In this document: piece by piece, positions 25,746 to 33,772 of the stretch
Layout: every line of letters begins with the position of its first letter
How positions within the stretch are numbered: position 1 is the stretch's first letter
Assembly: GCA_902493515.1 (NCBI GenBank)
Contig: CABUPE010000016.1
Span: forward strand, 1 to 52,546
DNA length: 52,546 nt
From: an uncultured Collinsella sp.
Lineage (GTDB): Bacteria > Actinomycetota > Coriobacteriia > Coriobacteriales > Coriobacteriaceae
Direction: 5' to 3'
Notes under the pieces: model-generated
What the model was told of the DNA's origin: nothing
The model's database searches: none
The model's input: the letters and a program-made list of their open reading frames with translations, nothing else
Translations under genes and position numbers: made by a program

Positions 25746-25920
25746 ACAGGGCGTCTTTATTAAAGTAAAGCTACAAACTGAGTACAATTAACCGCTCGTC
25801 GCATATTTCATCACGCTTATCGAGTAAGTGTCTTTCATAGATGAATATTGTTTCCAGTTCGTTACGCTAATGGGGTGTCTTTATTGGCTGAAGCCCTCTG
25901 GCGACAGAGGGCTTTCGCAC
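25746..25920 (+). promoter_or_regulatory. Leader region of the C69 dipeptidase gene
   Basis: A possible promoter has TTAAAG and TACAAT 17 bp apart (around 25760-25787). Downstream, a perfect 10-bp hairpin AAGCCCTCTG/CAGAGGGCTT with a GCGA tetraloop (25891-25914) sits just before the ribosome-binding site GGGAGGG. The phrase GGyGTCTTTATT occurs twice (about 25750 and 25872). The hairpin may stabilise the message or tune translation. Nothing else is recognised in 25704-25933. Confidence 0.35.
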
Positions 25921-25933
25921 GCTGGGAGGGAAA

Positions 25934-27883
25934 ATGAGGAAAACTCACCCCGTCAACGCGCTCAAGAAGCTAGGCATAGGCCTCGCCTTTGGAGCTGCAA
26001 CCATCATGTCCATGCCGACATCTGCGCTCGCCTGCACGCAGATGTACATGGGCAAAAACTATACGGCCGACGGCAATACGTACTACGGCCGCGCCGAGGA
26101 CTTTGACAAGCGCTATCTTAAGCACTACGGCATCGAACCTGCCCACGAACCTGGCTTTAAGTACAGCTCGATTGAATCTGCTTTTGAATACACTTCGAAC
26201 AAGCCTACCTATCGTTACAGCTATGTACGCGACCACCCCTCCAACTGGATGGGTCGCACCGACGCCTATTCCGAGGCCGGAATCAACGAGAAGGGCGTCT
26301 CCTGCTCTGCCACGCTAAGCACTTCCTATAACGAGGAGGCCGATGCAGCAGACCACATCGATGAGAAAGTGGGTCTGGGCGAGTACAGTTACGGCAGCAT
26401 CATCCTGGGCGAGAGCGCCACGGCCCGCGAGGGCGTCGAGCTTCTCGGCAGACTGATCGATGATCAAGGCGTCTGCACCAACGACCAGATCATCATCGCC
26501 GACAACAACGAGACCTGGCTGTTCGCCACACTTTCCGCCCATCAGTGGATCGCCATGAAGCTCGCTGACGACGTCGCGTCGCTCAACCCTAATATCGGGA
26601 GCCTCAACTACGATGTCGACCTTGATGACCCCGAGAACTGCCTACACTCCGAGGGCATCGAGTCCATGCCCGTGGAGAAGGGCTTCGCCAAATACTCCGC
26701 TGACGGCAAATTCGATGTCGCCCAAACGTATGGCGAAAGCCTCGCCGATTCCGGCGTAAACCAGTGGTCCCGCTATGTGCAAGGCCGCGATTATTTTGGT
26801 AGTCAGCTGACCGAAGGCACAGATTACGACATTATCACAGTAAAGAAGGATGGAAAACCTGACCAAAAGGGAGCCATGGTCAGCGAAATCCAGCCCCTGT
26901 TCTTCAGGCCTGGCAAGTCTGGCTGGAGCACCTTTGAGCTGATTCGTGCCTTTGGCAACCGCGGCGAGAACGTCCCTGGCCTCAACGCGAACACTGATGG
27001 TGTTTATTGCATCGGCAGCGAGCGCAACACCGAGATCAACCTCTTCCAGATTCGTCGCGGGTATGACCCCGAAGTCGCTACCATCCAGTGGGAAATGCTC
27101 TCCCGCGCCGCGTACTCCGTCGCCATCCCGTTGTACTCCGCTCTGATAACTGAGGTCAGCCCGTACTTCAGCGATCAGACCGTCTCCTTCGATCACTGCA
27201 AACAGACTGACGTCGTGTACAACGAGGAGCCCGAGAACTCAATCAACTACGTCCTCATGGACATCAGCTCGCTCTGCTTTGAGAACCCTGACACCCTTGG
27301 TATCAGCGTCCGTGCCTACCTCGATGCGCTCCAGAACGAGCTCATCGAGCAGAACAAGGAAGTTGACGCCGCCATGCTAGCCGAGACGACCACCGAGGGC
27401 CGCACTGCCCTGGCCAACAAGGCCGGCAAGGCTGCTACCGAGAACACCTACAAGAAGTGCAAGGCCCTGCTCCAGGAGATGCGCGCCTATCAGAAGGCCG
27501 AAAACTTCGACCAGCCCTTCACCCCGAGCGACCTGAACACCGAGATCAACGGCCTCAAGGTGTCCATCACCTACGCCAAGGACGCTCTTGCCACCGACCC
27601 GGTAACCCCGGATCAGCCTGGTACTCCTGAGCAGCCCGGTACTCCTGAGCAGCCCGGTACCCCCGAGCAGCCCGCTAAGCCCGAGCAGCCCACCACCAAG
27701 CCCGAGAAGCCTGGCAAGTCGGACACCACGACCACGGTAACCACCAACAAGACGAACACCAAGGGCGGCCTGCCCACCACCGGTGATCGTTTTGATGGCC
27801 GCATGGTGGCCGCATTCGCCATCGCTGGCGTTGCCGTCATCTCCGCGGGCGGTTACTTCCTCTACCGTCGCAATAAGGAGTAA
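25934..27883 (+). CDS. Wall-anchored C69 family dipeptidase
   Basis: A 649-aa secreted Ntn hydrolase of peptidase family C69. The signal peptide (about 1-33, ending TSALA) is followed directly by Cys34 (CTQMYMGK), so signal cleavage would expose the catalytic N-terminal cysteine. Family segments YYGRAEDF and GINEKGVSCSATLS follow, with the catalytic body to about 545. Then come three tandem PGTPEQ repeats (18-bp DNA repeats near 27618-27671), a Pro/Thr/Lys-rich stalk, the sortase motif LPTTG, a TM segment and a basic tail. It would act on peptides at the cell surface, supplying amino acids. Confidence 0.93.
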   Translation: MRKTHPVNALKKLGIGLAFGAATIMSMPTSALACTQMYMGKNYTADGNTYYGRAEDFDKRYLKHYGIEPAHEPGFKYSSIESAFEYTSNKPTYRYSYVRDHPSNWMGRTDAYSEAGINEKGVSCSATLSTSYNEEADAADHIDEKVGLGEYSYGSIILGESATAREGVELLGRLIDDQGVCTNDQIIIADNNETWLFATLSAHQWIAMKLADDVASLNPNIGSLNYDVDLDDPENCLHSEGIESMPVEKGFAKYSADGKFDVAQTYGESLADSGVNQWSRYVQGRDYFGSQLTEGTDYDIITVKKDGKPDQKGAMVSEIQPLFFRPGKSGWSTFELIRAFGNRGENVPGLNANTDGVYCIGSERNTEINLFQIRRGYDPEVATIQWEMLSRAAYSVAIPLYSALITEVSPYFSDQTVSFDHCKQTDVVYNEEPENSINYVLMDISSLCFENPDTLGISVRAYLDALQNELIEQNKEVDAAMLAETTTEGRTALANKAGKAATENTYKKCKALLQEMRAYQKAENFDQPFTPSDLNTEINGLKVSITYAKDALATDPVTPDQPGTPEQPGTPEQPGTPEQPAKPEQPTTKPEKPGKSDTTTTVTTNKTNTKGGLPTTGDRFDGRMVAAFAIAGVAVISAGGYFLYRRNKE

Positions 27884-27962
27884 CGTCTTAGCTGAGCGGA
27901 CAAGGCAGCAATGGCAGTCTCGCCCGCTCAGCCCGCTCTTTTGACCGGCGGGAAACCCACCT

Positions 27963-28012
27963 GAAATCTTTTTAAAAAAGATTTCCCCGCACACACTTCG
28001 CTGTGCTATAGT
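27963..28012 (+). promoter_or_regulatory. Promoter region of the tryptophan transporter operon
   Basis: A 23-bp perfect palindrome (GAAATCTTTTT A AAAAAGATTTC, 27963-27985) lies upstream of a TATAGT -10 candidate (28007-28012). The palindrome may be an operator overlapping -35, or a terminator for the preceding dipeptidase gene. No good -35 was seen. The leader peptide starts 59 bp after the -10. Confidence 0.45.
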
Positions 28013-28070
28013 GCAGCGCAACAGCAACTAGGTGCGACCGCGCCACGGCATCACGAAAGGAGCCACCAAC

Positions 28071-28139
28071 ATGAAGAACACGATGAAGTCTCTCAACAAC
28101 TGGTGGTGGCGTGATGCGAATACGATCGGTCGACAGTGA
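28071..28139 (+). CDS. trpL: Tryptophan leader peptide (WWW)
   Basis: A 22-codon frame with AAAGGAG ribosome-binding site: MKNTMKSLNN, then three consecutive Trp codons (28101-28109), then RDANTIGRQ and stop. Three Trp codons in a short leader before a hairpin terminator is the mark of transcription attenuation by charged tRNA-Trp. The stretch 28127-28133 (CGGTCGA), just before the stop, is complementary to 28189-28195 in the terminator loop and 3' arm. A ribosome stalled at the Trp codons would leave it free to form an antiterminator; one that reaches the stop would cover it. The sequence and pairing are seen; the mechanism is inferred. Confidence 0.85.
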   Translation: MKNTMKSLNNWWWRDANTIGRQ

Positions 28140-28175
28140 GTCCCTCACGCCTGTTTTTGCGCTCTAGGTGATTGG

Positions 28176-28208
28176 AAGGCCTCCGGTTTCGACCGGGGGC
28201 CTTTTTCT
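28176..28208 (+). terminator. Attenuator terminator of the tryptophan transporter operon
   Basis: AAGGCCTCCGGT (28176-28187), loop TTCG, then ACCGGGGGCCTT (28192-28203) forms a 12-bp stem with one G-U, followed by TTTCT. The 28189-28195 segment can pair instead with 28127-28133 in the leader peptide coding region. A 5-bp hairpin GTGAG/CTCAC lies between (28136-28148). Confidence 0.85.
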
Positions 28209-28283
28209 ATCTCGAGCCCGATCGCATTCGCATCACGCGCCTCCGCTTTTCTCTTGCACCCCCATTCCGAAAGGATTTTCACC

Positions 28284-28856
28284 ATGTCTCAGAACACCAC
28301 CGCCGCCCAGCCCCGCACCGTCCAGACCGCCGACCGCGGCAAACTCGATGTCCGCGCCCTCGTCCTGCTCGCCATCCTGCTCGCCGCCGGCTTCATCCTC
28401 AACTTCACCGTCGGCAAGGCCATCTCGGGCATCTCGGGCGGCATGATCAGCCCCGAGTTCATCATCTCGGCCTTCTGCCTCACCATCCTGGTCGTTCGTC
28501 CCAACATCGGCCAGGCGCTCGTCATTGGCCTCATCTCGGCTGCCGTGATCCAGATCACCACCACTTCACCGTTCGTCGATTTTGCCGCCGAGGGCATCGC
28601 CGCCATGCTCATGGCCGGCATCGTCAACGCCGCCGGCAAGAACGGTCAGGTCAAGCCCGCCATCGCTATTGTCGCAACCTTCCTGACCACCTTTGTCTCC
28701 GGCGTCATCTTCATGGTCATCAAGATGGCCATGCTCGGCGTGGTAGGCGAGCTCGCCGCCGCCATGCTGCCCGTCGTCGCCATGACCGCCGTCTTTAACG
28801 CCATTCTGGTCGGCGCCCTCTACCTGCCCATCCAGAAGGCTCTTAGGCTCAACTAA
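28284..28856 (+). CDS. trpP: ECF transporter S component, tryptophan (TrpP-like)
   Basis: A 190-aa membrane protein with about five to six hydrophobic segments after a 25-residue polar N-terminus. The glycine-rich first loop (GKAISGISGGMISPEFI) and overall pattern match TrpP-type ECF substrate-binding subunits. It is the first structural gene after the Trp leader and attenuator, and is followed by ECF ATPases and the T subunit, so it should bind tryptophan and dock on the energising module. AAAGGA lies 7 nt before the ATG at 28284. The in-frame upstream ATG at 28254 lacks a site. Substrate assignment rests largely on the leader. Confidence 0.85.
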   Translation: MSQNTTAAQPRTVQTADRGKLDVRALVLLAILLAAGFILNFTVGKAISGISGGMISPEFIISAFCLTILVVRPNIGQALVIGLISAAVIQITTTSPFVDFAAEGIAAMLMAGIVNAAGKNGQVKPAIAIVATFLTTFVSGVIFMVIKMAMLGVVGELAAAMLPVVAMTAVFNAILVGALYLPIQKALRLN

Positions 28857-28862
28857 CCCGCT

Positions 28863-28963
28863 CGGCTTTACGAGCCACCCCATCTTGGCGTTCATTCGTC
28901 GCTCGCGTACCCAAGTACGCTTCGCTCCTCTTTCGCGCCAACCTGGGGCCCCTCGTAAAGCCG
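28863..28963 (+). repeat. Nested inverted-repeat element, family 2, copy 1
   Basis: The outer arms CGGCTTTACGAG (28863-28874) and CTCGTAAAGCCG (28952-28963) are perfect. Inside are CCCC/GGGG and TTGGCG/CGCCAA, then a core (28885-28941) centred on the hairpin GCGTAC-CCAA-GTACGC. The core is shared with 45066-45120 at most positions, while the outer arms differ entirely. It starts 6 bp after the S-component stop, inside the operon, in sense orientation. Confidence 0.8.
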
Positions 28964-29006
28964 TCTCCGTGCTTCACCACCAAAGACTGTCCCAAACGAC
29001 TAGCTT

Positions 29007-29050
29007 TTGGGGACGTTCTTAAACGACTGGTCATTTAAGAACGTCCCCAA
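29007..29050 (+). repeat. 17-bp REP-like hairpin before the ECF ATPase gene
   Basis: TTGGGGACGTTCTTAAA (29007-29023) pairs perfectly with 29034-29050 around a 10-nt loop, ending 18 nt before the ATG of the ATPase gene and about 8 nt before its ribosome-binding site. The GGGGAC start resembles the other short palindromes at 31649, 46328 and 47556. Confidence 0.7.
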
Positions 29051-29068
29051 TGACTACGAAAGGTATCC

Positions 29069-30820
29069 ATGGAAACGATCATCAACGTCGACGATGTCTC
29101 GTTCTCCTATGGCACGCAGACCGAGCAGGCGCTCAGCCACATCTCGCTCAGCGTGAACAAGGGAGATTTCATCGGCATCATCGGGCCCTCGGGCGCCGGC
29201 AAGTCCACGCTTGCCGCCTGCCTGTCAGGTGCCGTGCCCCACCACTACACCGGCACGTTCTTTGGGTCCGTCATGGTTGACGGCCACGACACCTGCGAGG
29301 TCTCGCTGACCGACGTGTCGCAAATCGTCGGCAGTGTGCTACAGGATATCGACACGCAGATGGTCGCTTCGATCGTCGAGGACGAGATGCTCTTTGGCCT
29401 CGAGAACTTTGGCGTTCCCCACGACAAGATCGAGCAGCGCTTGAGCGAAACGCTCGAGACCGTCGGCATCAGCGACCTGCGTGACCGCGAGATCGCCACG
29501 CTCTCGGGCGGACAGAAGCAAAAGGTAGCCATCGCCGCCATCCTCGCCATGCGCCCGCGCGTCTTGGTTCTCGACGAGCCCACCGCGGCACTCGACCCCG
29601 CCAGCTCCACGTTGGTCTTCGAGACGCTGCGCGAGGCAAACCGCGCACTTGGAATCACCATCGTCGTCGTTGAGCAAAAGGTCGCCCTGCTCTCGGAGTA
29701 CTGCAACCGCGTGCTCGTGCTCAACCATGGCGAAATTGCGCTGCAGGGCGAGCCACACGAGGTCTTCGCGCATACCGACGAGCTCCGTGCCATCGGCGTC
29801 GACTGCCCTCGCGTCACGCGTATCTTCAATAGCCTCGAGGCCGATGGCCTGGTAAGCGGTACCCCCTGCCTGGATGTCGATGAGGCCGAGCGCCTGATTT
29901 CGGGCATCGTCGACCCCGCACGCGCGGCTATCGAAGCCCAGGCGCCCGCCGGTTCCCCGCATGCACCGTCGTTGCGCCCTCATGCCAAGGACGCCGAACC
30001 CGTACTCACCTTCGACCATGTTGAGTTTGCCTATCCCAATGGCGGCGCCGCCGTACACGACCTTAGCCTGACGCTCTATCCTGGCGAGCTCGTGGGCATC
30101 GTCGGCCAAAACGGCGCCGGCAAGACCACGCTCACCAAACTGCTCACAGGCCTGCTTAAGCCCGCCTCGGGCAGCGTGCGCGTCACGGGACTGGATACCG
30201 CAGCCGTTCCCACGAGCCGCATCGCTCGCGAGGTCGCGACCCTCTTCCAAAACCCCGACCGCCAGATCTGCAAGGACACCGTGCTCGACGAGGTCGCCTT
30301 TGGCCTGGAGCTTACCGGCATCGACCGTGCCGAGGCGCTGCGTCGCGCCCAGCTCGTCATCGACCGCTTTGGCTTGCCGGCCGACGAGGCGCCCTTCTCG
30401 CTCTCGCGCGGTCAGCGACAAATGGTGGCGCTTGCCTCCGTCGTAGTGGTTGAGCCCAAGATCGTCGTGCTCGACGAGCCCACGAGCGGCCTTGATTACC
30501 GCGAGTGCATGACCGTCATGGAAACGGTGCGCACCATGGCCGAGCGCGGTTGCGCCGTTATCATGGTCTGCCACGATATGGAAGTCGTCTCGGATTTTGC
30601 CGAGCGCATTGTGGTAATGGCCGACGGTCGCATCCTCGACCGCGGCCGCACGCACGAGCTATTCTCGAACATCGATCTCATGCGGCGTGCCTACGTGGAG
30701 CCTCCCCAGGTTATTGAACTCTCGCGCCGTCTGGCATCTTCCGTCTCGCCCGCTTTTGCGCAGGTGAGCGAGGTTACCGATGTCGTTCGAATTACCAAGG
30801 AGATGGTCCACCGTGGTTAA
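29069..30820 (+). CDS. ECF transporter ATPase, two fused ABC domains (A-A')
   Basis: A 583-aa protein with two complete ABC domains, fusing the usual EcfA and EcfA' subunits. Domain 1: Walker A GPSGAGKST (39-47), signature LSGGQKQ (145-151), Walker B VLVLDEP (165-171). Domain 2: Walker A GQNGAGKTT (346-354), signature SRGQRQ, Walker B VVLDEPTSGLD. A linker of about 50 residues joins them. It hydrolyses ATP to power tryptophan uptake by the S and T subunits encoded on either side. The stop overlaps the T-subunit start by 8 bp. Confidence 0.93.
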   Translation: METIINVDDVSFSYGTQTEQALSHISLSVNKGDFIGIIGPSGAGKSTLAACLSGAVPHHYTGTFFGSVMVDGHDTCEVSLTDVSQIVGSVLQDIDTQMVASIVEDEMLFGLENFGVPHDKIEQRLSETLETVGISDLRDREIATLSGGQKQKVAIAAILAMRPRVLVLDEPTAALDPASSTLVFETLREANRALGITIVVVEQKVALLSEYCNRVLVLNHGEIALQGEPHEVFAHTDELRAIGVDCPRVTRIFNSLEADGLVSGTPCLDVDEAERLISGIVDPARAAIEAQAPAGSPHAPSLRPHAKDAEPVLTFDHVEFAYPNGGAAVHDLSLTLYPGELVGIVGQNGAGKTTLTKLLTGLLKPASGSVRVTGLDTAAVPTSRIAREVATLFQNPDRQICKDTVLDEVAFGLELTGIDRAEALRRAQLVIDRFGLPADEAPFSLSRGQRQMVALASVVVVEPKIVVLDEPTSGLDYRECMTVMETVRTMAERGCAVIMVCHDMEVVSDFAERIVVMADGRILDRGRTHELFSNIDLMRRAYVEPPQVIELSRRLASSVSPAFAQVSEVTDVVRITKEMVHRG

Positions 30821-31559
30821 CGTCATCGACTACATGCCGGGCGATACGCTGCTGCATCGCCTGAATCCCGTCGTCAAACTGGGCCTCGCTGCCGCCATCA
30901 TCGTCGGCATCTTCTTGTCCGACACCTACGTGGCGCTGCTGGGCTTTTTGGCACTCACCCTTGCGCTGGGTGCCTATGCCGGCGTCGTCGACCGTCTGTT
31001 CTCGCTGCTCAAGTTGCTGATTCCGCTCGCGCTTATCATGCTGTTGCTCCAGCTGGCCTTTATGCGCGATGGCAACGTGGTGTGGGGCTTTATCACCGAC
31101 ACGGGCCTCATCACAGGATCGAAGGCCTGCCTGCGCCTGCTGGGTGTGGCGTTACCGCTCATCCTCATGCTCATGGTGACCAAGCTCAACGACCTTGCCA
31201 ACGCCTGCGTCGAGGTGCTGCACGTGCCGTATCGCTATGCCTTCACCTTTACCACGGCGCTGCGCTTTGTGCCGGTGTTTGGTCAGGAGATGAACGCCAT
31301 CATGGAGGCGCAGACCGCACGCGGCGTCGAGTACGACACCAAGAACCCCATCAAGAAGCTTAAGCTCATGCTGCCACTGTGTGTGCCACTGCTCATCTCG
31401 AGCGTGGGCAAGACCGATGCCACAGCCTTGGCGGCAGAACAGCGCGGCTTCTATCTGCGTACGCGCGCCAGCTCGTACAAGCGCTACCCCATCAAGGGCC
31501 TAGACATCGCCGTGCTCATCGTCAGCATCGCCCTCATCGCCATCGGCTTCCTGTTCTAG
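30813..31559 (+). CDS. ecfT: ECF transporter T component
   Basis: The transmembrane energy-coupling subunit, 248 aa, with five or so hydrophobic segments. The two coupling-helix motifs with the Ala-Arg-Gly pattern are present (AQTARGVEY and AAEQRGFYL), which contact the ATPases. The start is GTG 30813, preceded by AAGGAG and overlapping the ATPase stop by 8 bp; an upstream in-frame start at 30780 would lie well inside the ATPase gene. It completes the S-AA'-T transporter behind the Trp leader. Confidence 0.92.
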   Translation: MVNVIDYMPGDTLLHRLNPVVKLGLAAAIIVGIFLSDTYVALLGFLALTLALGAYAGVVDRLFSLLKLLIPLALIMLLLQLAFMRDGNVVWGFITDTGLITGSKACLRLLGVALPLILMLMVTKLNDLANACVEVLHVPYRYAFTFTTALRFVPVFGQEMNAIMEAQTARGVEYDTKNPIKKLKLMLPLCVPLLISSVGKTDATALAAEQRGFYLRTRASSYKRYPIKGLDIAVLIVSIALIAIGFLF

Positions 31560-31588
31560 TTCACCACCGACAGCAACCGCCCAACGCA

Positions 31589-31625
31589 AAAGGCCCCGGC
31601 TCGCACCAAACGAGCCGGGGCCTTT
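31589..31625 (+). terminator. Terminator of the ECF operon
   Basis: AAAGGCCCCGGCTCG (31589-31603) and CGAGCCGGGGCCTTT (31611-31625) form a perfect 15-bp stem 30 bp past the stop. Confidence 0.9.
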
Positions 31626-31648
31626 ACTGTTTCACCAGATAAAACCTA

Positions 31649-31673
31649 CCAAAATAAACCTGTCCCTTTTTGG
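31649..31673 (-). repeat. REP-like palindrome after the racemase gene
   Basis: On the minus strand the arms CCAAAA and TTTTGG enclose GGGACAGGTT, the core also seen (as GGGGwCAGGTT) at 46328 and 47556 with different arms. It begins 11 bp past the racemase stop. Confidence 0.55.
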
Positions 31674-31684
31674 CGGGTCGGAAG

Positions 31685-32431
31685 CTAGAGGCGGTAGGGA
31701 GCGCCGCTACGGATGATGGACTCGCGCACCAGGACGTCCATGGCGTCGAGGGTGATCTCGGGCATCTCTCGGTACTTCTGCAGCACCGATAGCTCGGTGC
31801 AGGCCAGAATGACGCGGTCGCAGCCGCTACGGGCGAACTCCCACATCACGCGGTCGAACTTATCCATATCGGGCTCACGTCCGGCCTTCACATCATCGTA
31901 GATAAGCGACATCACATCGTTCTGACGTTTCTCGCTGGGATAGACGACCTCAACACCCGCAGCCTTACATTCGCGGCCGTAGACGCCCGCGCCCACGGTG
32001 CCATCGGTGCCCATGATGCCAATCTTGTGCACCGGCTCGGCCGGCATACTCAGGTTGGGGTCGAACTCGCACTCCCCCATCACCGCACCGGCCAGAGCAT
32101 AGCGCACCGACTCACGCGGCATGTGGATAATCGGCACCTTCGTAAACGACTGGATCTGGTCGTAGAAGTAGTGTGACGTGTTGCAGGGAATGGCAATGTG
32201 CGCACAGCCCAGCGACTCGAGTGCCTGGGCACACTCTTTCATGGTCGCCAGGAGCTTGGCATGCTCGCCGGTCTTAATGGCCAGTGTGCGGTCGGGCATG
32301 GTCGACTTGGAGAGCACCACCATGTCGATATGTTCCTGATCGCAGGCAGCAGCCGTATGACGCACCACCTGGTCGTAGTAATACGACGTGGCCTCGGCGC
32401 CCATGCCGCCGATAACTCCCAGCTTTTCCAT
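31685..32431 (-). CDS. Aspartate/glutamate racemase family protein
   Basis: A 248-aa PLP-independent two-cysteine racemase: LGVIGGMGAEATSYYY at the N-terminus, Cys83 in IPCNTSH and Cys211 in ACTELSV. It probably converts L-Asp to D-Asp. AAGGAGG lies 7 nt before ATG 32431; the long upstream frame from 32515 is not supported. It lies 84 bp downstream of an ATP-grasp ligase on the same strand, with a hairpin between. A D-Asp racemase beside an ATP-grasp ligase matches the D-Asp cross-bridge systems of enterococci and lactococci. Confidence 0.88.
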   Translation of the reverse strand: MEKLGVIGGMGAEATSYYYDQVVRHTAAACDQEHIDMVVLSKSTMPDRTLAIKTGEHAKLLATMKECAQALESLGCAHIAIPCNTSHYFYDQIQSFTKVPIIHMPRESVRYALAGAVMGECEFDPNLSMPAEPVHKIGIMGTDGTVGAGVYGRECKAAGVEVVYPSEKRQNDVMSLIYDDVKAGREPDMDKFDRVMWEFARSGCDRVILACTELSVLQKYREMPEITLDAMDVLVRESIIRSGAPYRL

Positions 32432-32476
32432 CGCCGCCTCCTTGGTGACGCTTGCGCAATTGCGCGTATCATACCC

Positions 32477-32506
32477 GCGCCCGCCCGATGTAAACCGGAC
32501 GGGCGC
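32477..32506 (-). terminator. Hairpin between ligase and racemase genes
   Basis: GCGCCCG (32477-32483) pairs with CGGGCGC (32500-32506), with an inner CCCG/CGG, 10 bp past the ligase stop. There is no T tract, so partial read-through into the racemase is likely. Confidence 0.45.
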
Positions 32507-32515
32507 CGCACTCAT

Positions 32516-33772
32516 CTACTTGTAATACGTCTTGAACAGCTTAAAGTGGCGCAGCTTGGTGTGCCACATGCGCAGCCAGCGGTTAAAGACAAAGTCGCCC
32601 TTCATAAACGAAGGGTCGGCGCCCTTGCCTTCCTTGTCCAGGCGATGCACCTTAGCGCGCAGCTCGGGATCCTTGACGTACTTGTCGACGACGCCCATGG
32701 GAACGACCATCCACAGGGCCTCGTCCTGCGCCGTCACAAACTCCGGCTCAAACGGGCGGTTAAACACATACTCGTCCACCACATACTTGGCAACGTTAAA
32801 GCCGCTGTTGGTAACGTAGTAGTTGCTGCGGCCCTGGCGCGTGTTGAAATCGAAGAACTTAAACGAGCCGTCGCGCTCGTCGTACTTAACGTCAAAGTTG
32901 GAATAGCCCACAAAGTGAAGGTCCTCGAGCAACTTGCGCACGCCGCCCATGAGCTCGTCGTTGGGCTCGGTAATGATACAGGCATGGTTGCCGACACCGT
33001 GGGGCTGATGCTCCTCGAGCAGCACATGGCCCAGGCACATCATGCGAACCTTACCGTTGCGGTCGGAATAGCTGGTGAGTACGCGCATGTACTCGTCGTT
33101 GCCGGGCACGCGGTCCTGCAAGATCAGATCGTCGGTGTAGCCGCTGGCATACGAATCGCGAATGACCTGTTCCAGCTCGGCGCGGTCGGCAATCTCATAG
33201 GCCTTCTTCTGGCCCTCGAACTCGTGCTGCCACCACATGATGCCGTCAGAAGGCTTCAGAATCATCGGGTAAGGAAAATCGATCTGGTCGAGCACTTCGG
33301 CAGGCGCCTCACCCTGGGCATTGAGCATCGCCTTGGTAAAGGTAAACGTGTGCGGATAGGGCACGCCATGCTTCTCGCACAGCTCGTAGAAGATCTCCTT
33401 CTTCTGGCACTGCTCGAGCATGCTGTAGGGCGCGTAGGGAGCGACGATGTTATCCGCCAGCTCATGAGCATCCTTGGCTTGAGCCACGAGAGCGACATAG
33501 TTGTCGCCACAGCCCACAAGGACAATCGTCTTGTCGGCATGCACTTGGGCAATGCCGTTGACGGTTTTGAGCATCACGGGCATGGTGTCGATATCCACGT
33601 TGGGCGTGTAGTCGATAATCTGGCTGCGGTACGCGGGACCCGTCTGATACTTGCCAAAGACCAGACTCTTGACCTGGTACTCCTCGTAGAAGGCACGCGC
33701 CACCGAATAGGCGTTGATGTCGCCACCGAGCAGCACGGGAATGAACTCGCGCTCTGTAAATTGCAATGCCAT
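32516..33772 (-). CDS. ATP-grasp ligase, probable D-aspartate ligase for peptidoglycan cross-bridge
   Basis: A 418-aa ATP-grasp carboxylate-amine ligase. The N-terminal domain has VLLGGDINAYSVARAF; the ATP-grasp core includes YPMILKPSDG (Lys of the nucleotide site), VGYSNFDVKYD and the metal-binding end FKFFDFNTRQGRSNYY. Size and neighbouring racemase fit the Aslfm type, which adds D-Asp to the peptidoglycan precursor side chain. The activity is inferred from context; another carboxylate-amine ligation is possible. GGAAG precedes the ATG. Confidence 0.8.
   Translation of the reverse strand: MALQFTEREFIPVLLGGDINAYSVARAFYEEYQVKSLVFGKYQTGPAYRSQIIDYTPNVDIDTMPVMLKTVNGIAQVHADKTIVLVGCGDNYVALVAQAKDAHELADNIVAPYAPYSMLEQCQKKEIFYELCEKHGVPYPHTFTFTKAMLNAQGEAPAEVLDQIDFPYPMILKPSDGIMWWQHEFEGQKKAYEIADRAELEQVIRDSYASGYTDDLILQDRVPGNDEYMRVLTSYSDRNGKVRMMCLGHVLLEEHQPHGVGNHACIITEPNDELMGGVRKLLEDLHFVGYSNFDVKYDERDGSFKFFDFNTRQGRSNYYVTNSGFNVAKYVVDEYVFNRPFEPEFVTAQDEALWMVVPMGVVDKYVKDPELRAKVHRLDKEGKGADPSFMKGDFVFNRWLRMWHTKLRHFKLFKTYYK

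Noticed and set aside
27618..27671. 18-bp tandem repeats as a separate repeat element
   Set aside because: They are in frame and encode the PGTPEQ stalk of the wall-anchored dipeptidase, so they belong to that gene.
28071..28208. T-box riboswitch before the tryptophan transporter
   Set aside because: No T-box sequence or specifier stem was seen; a translated Trp-rich leader peptide explains the terminator.
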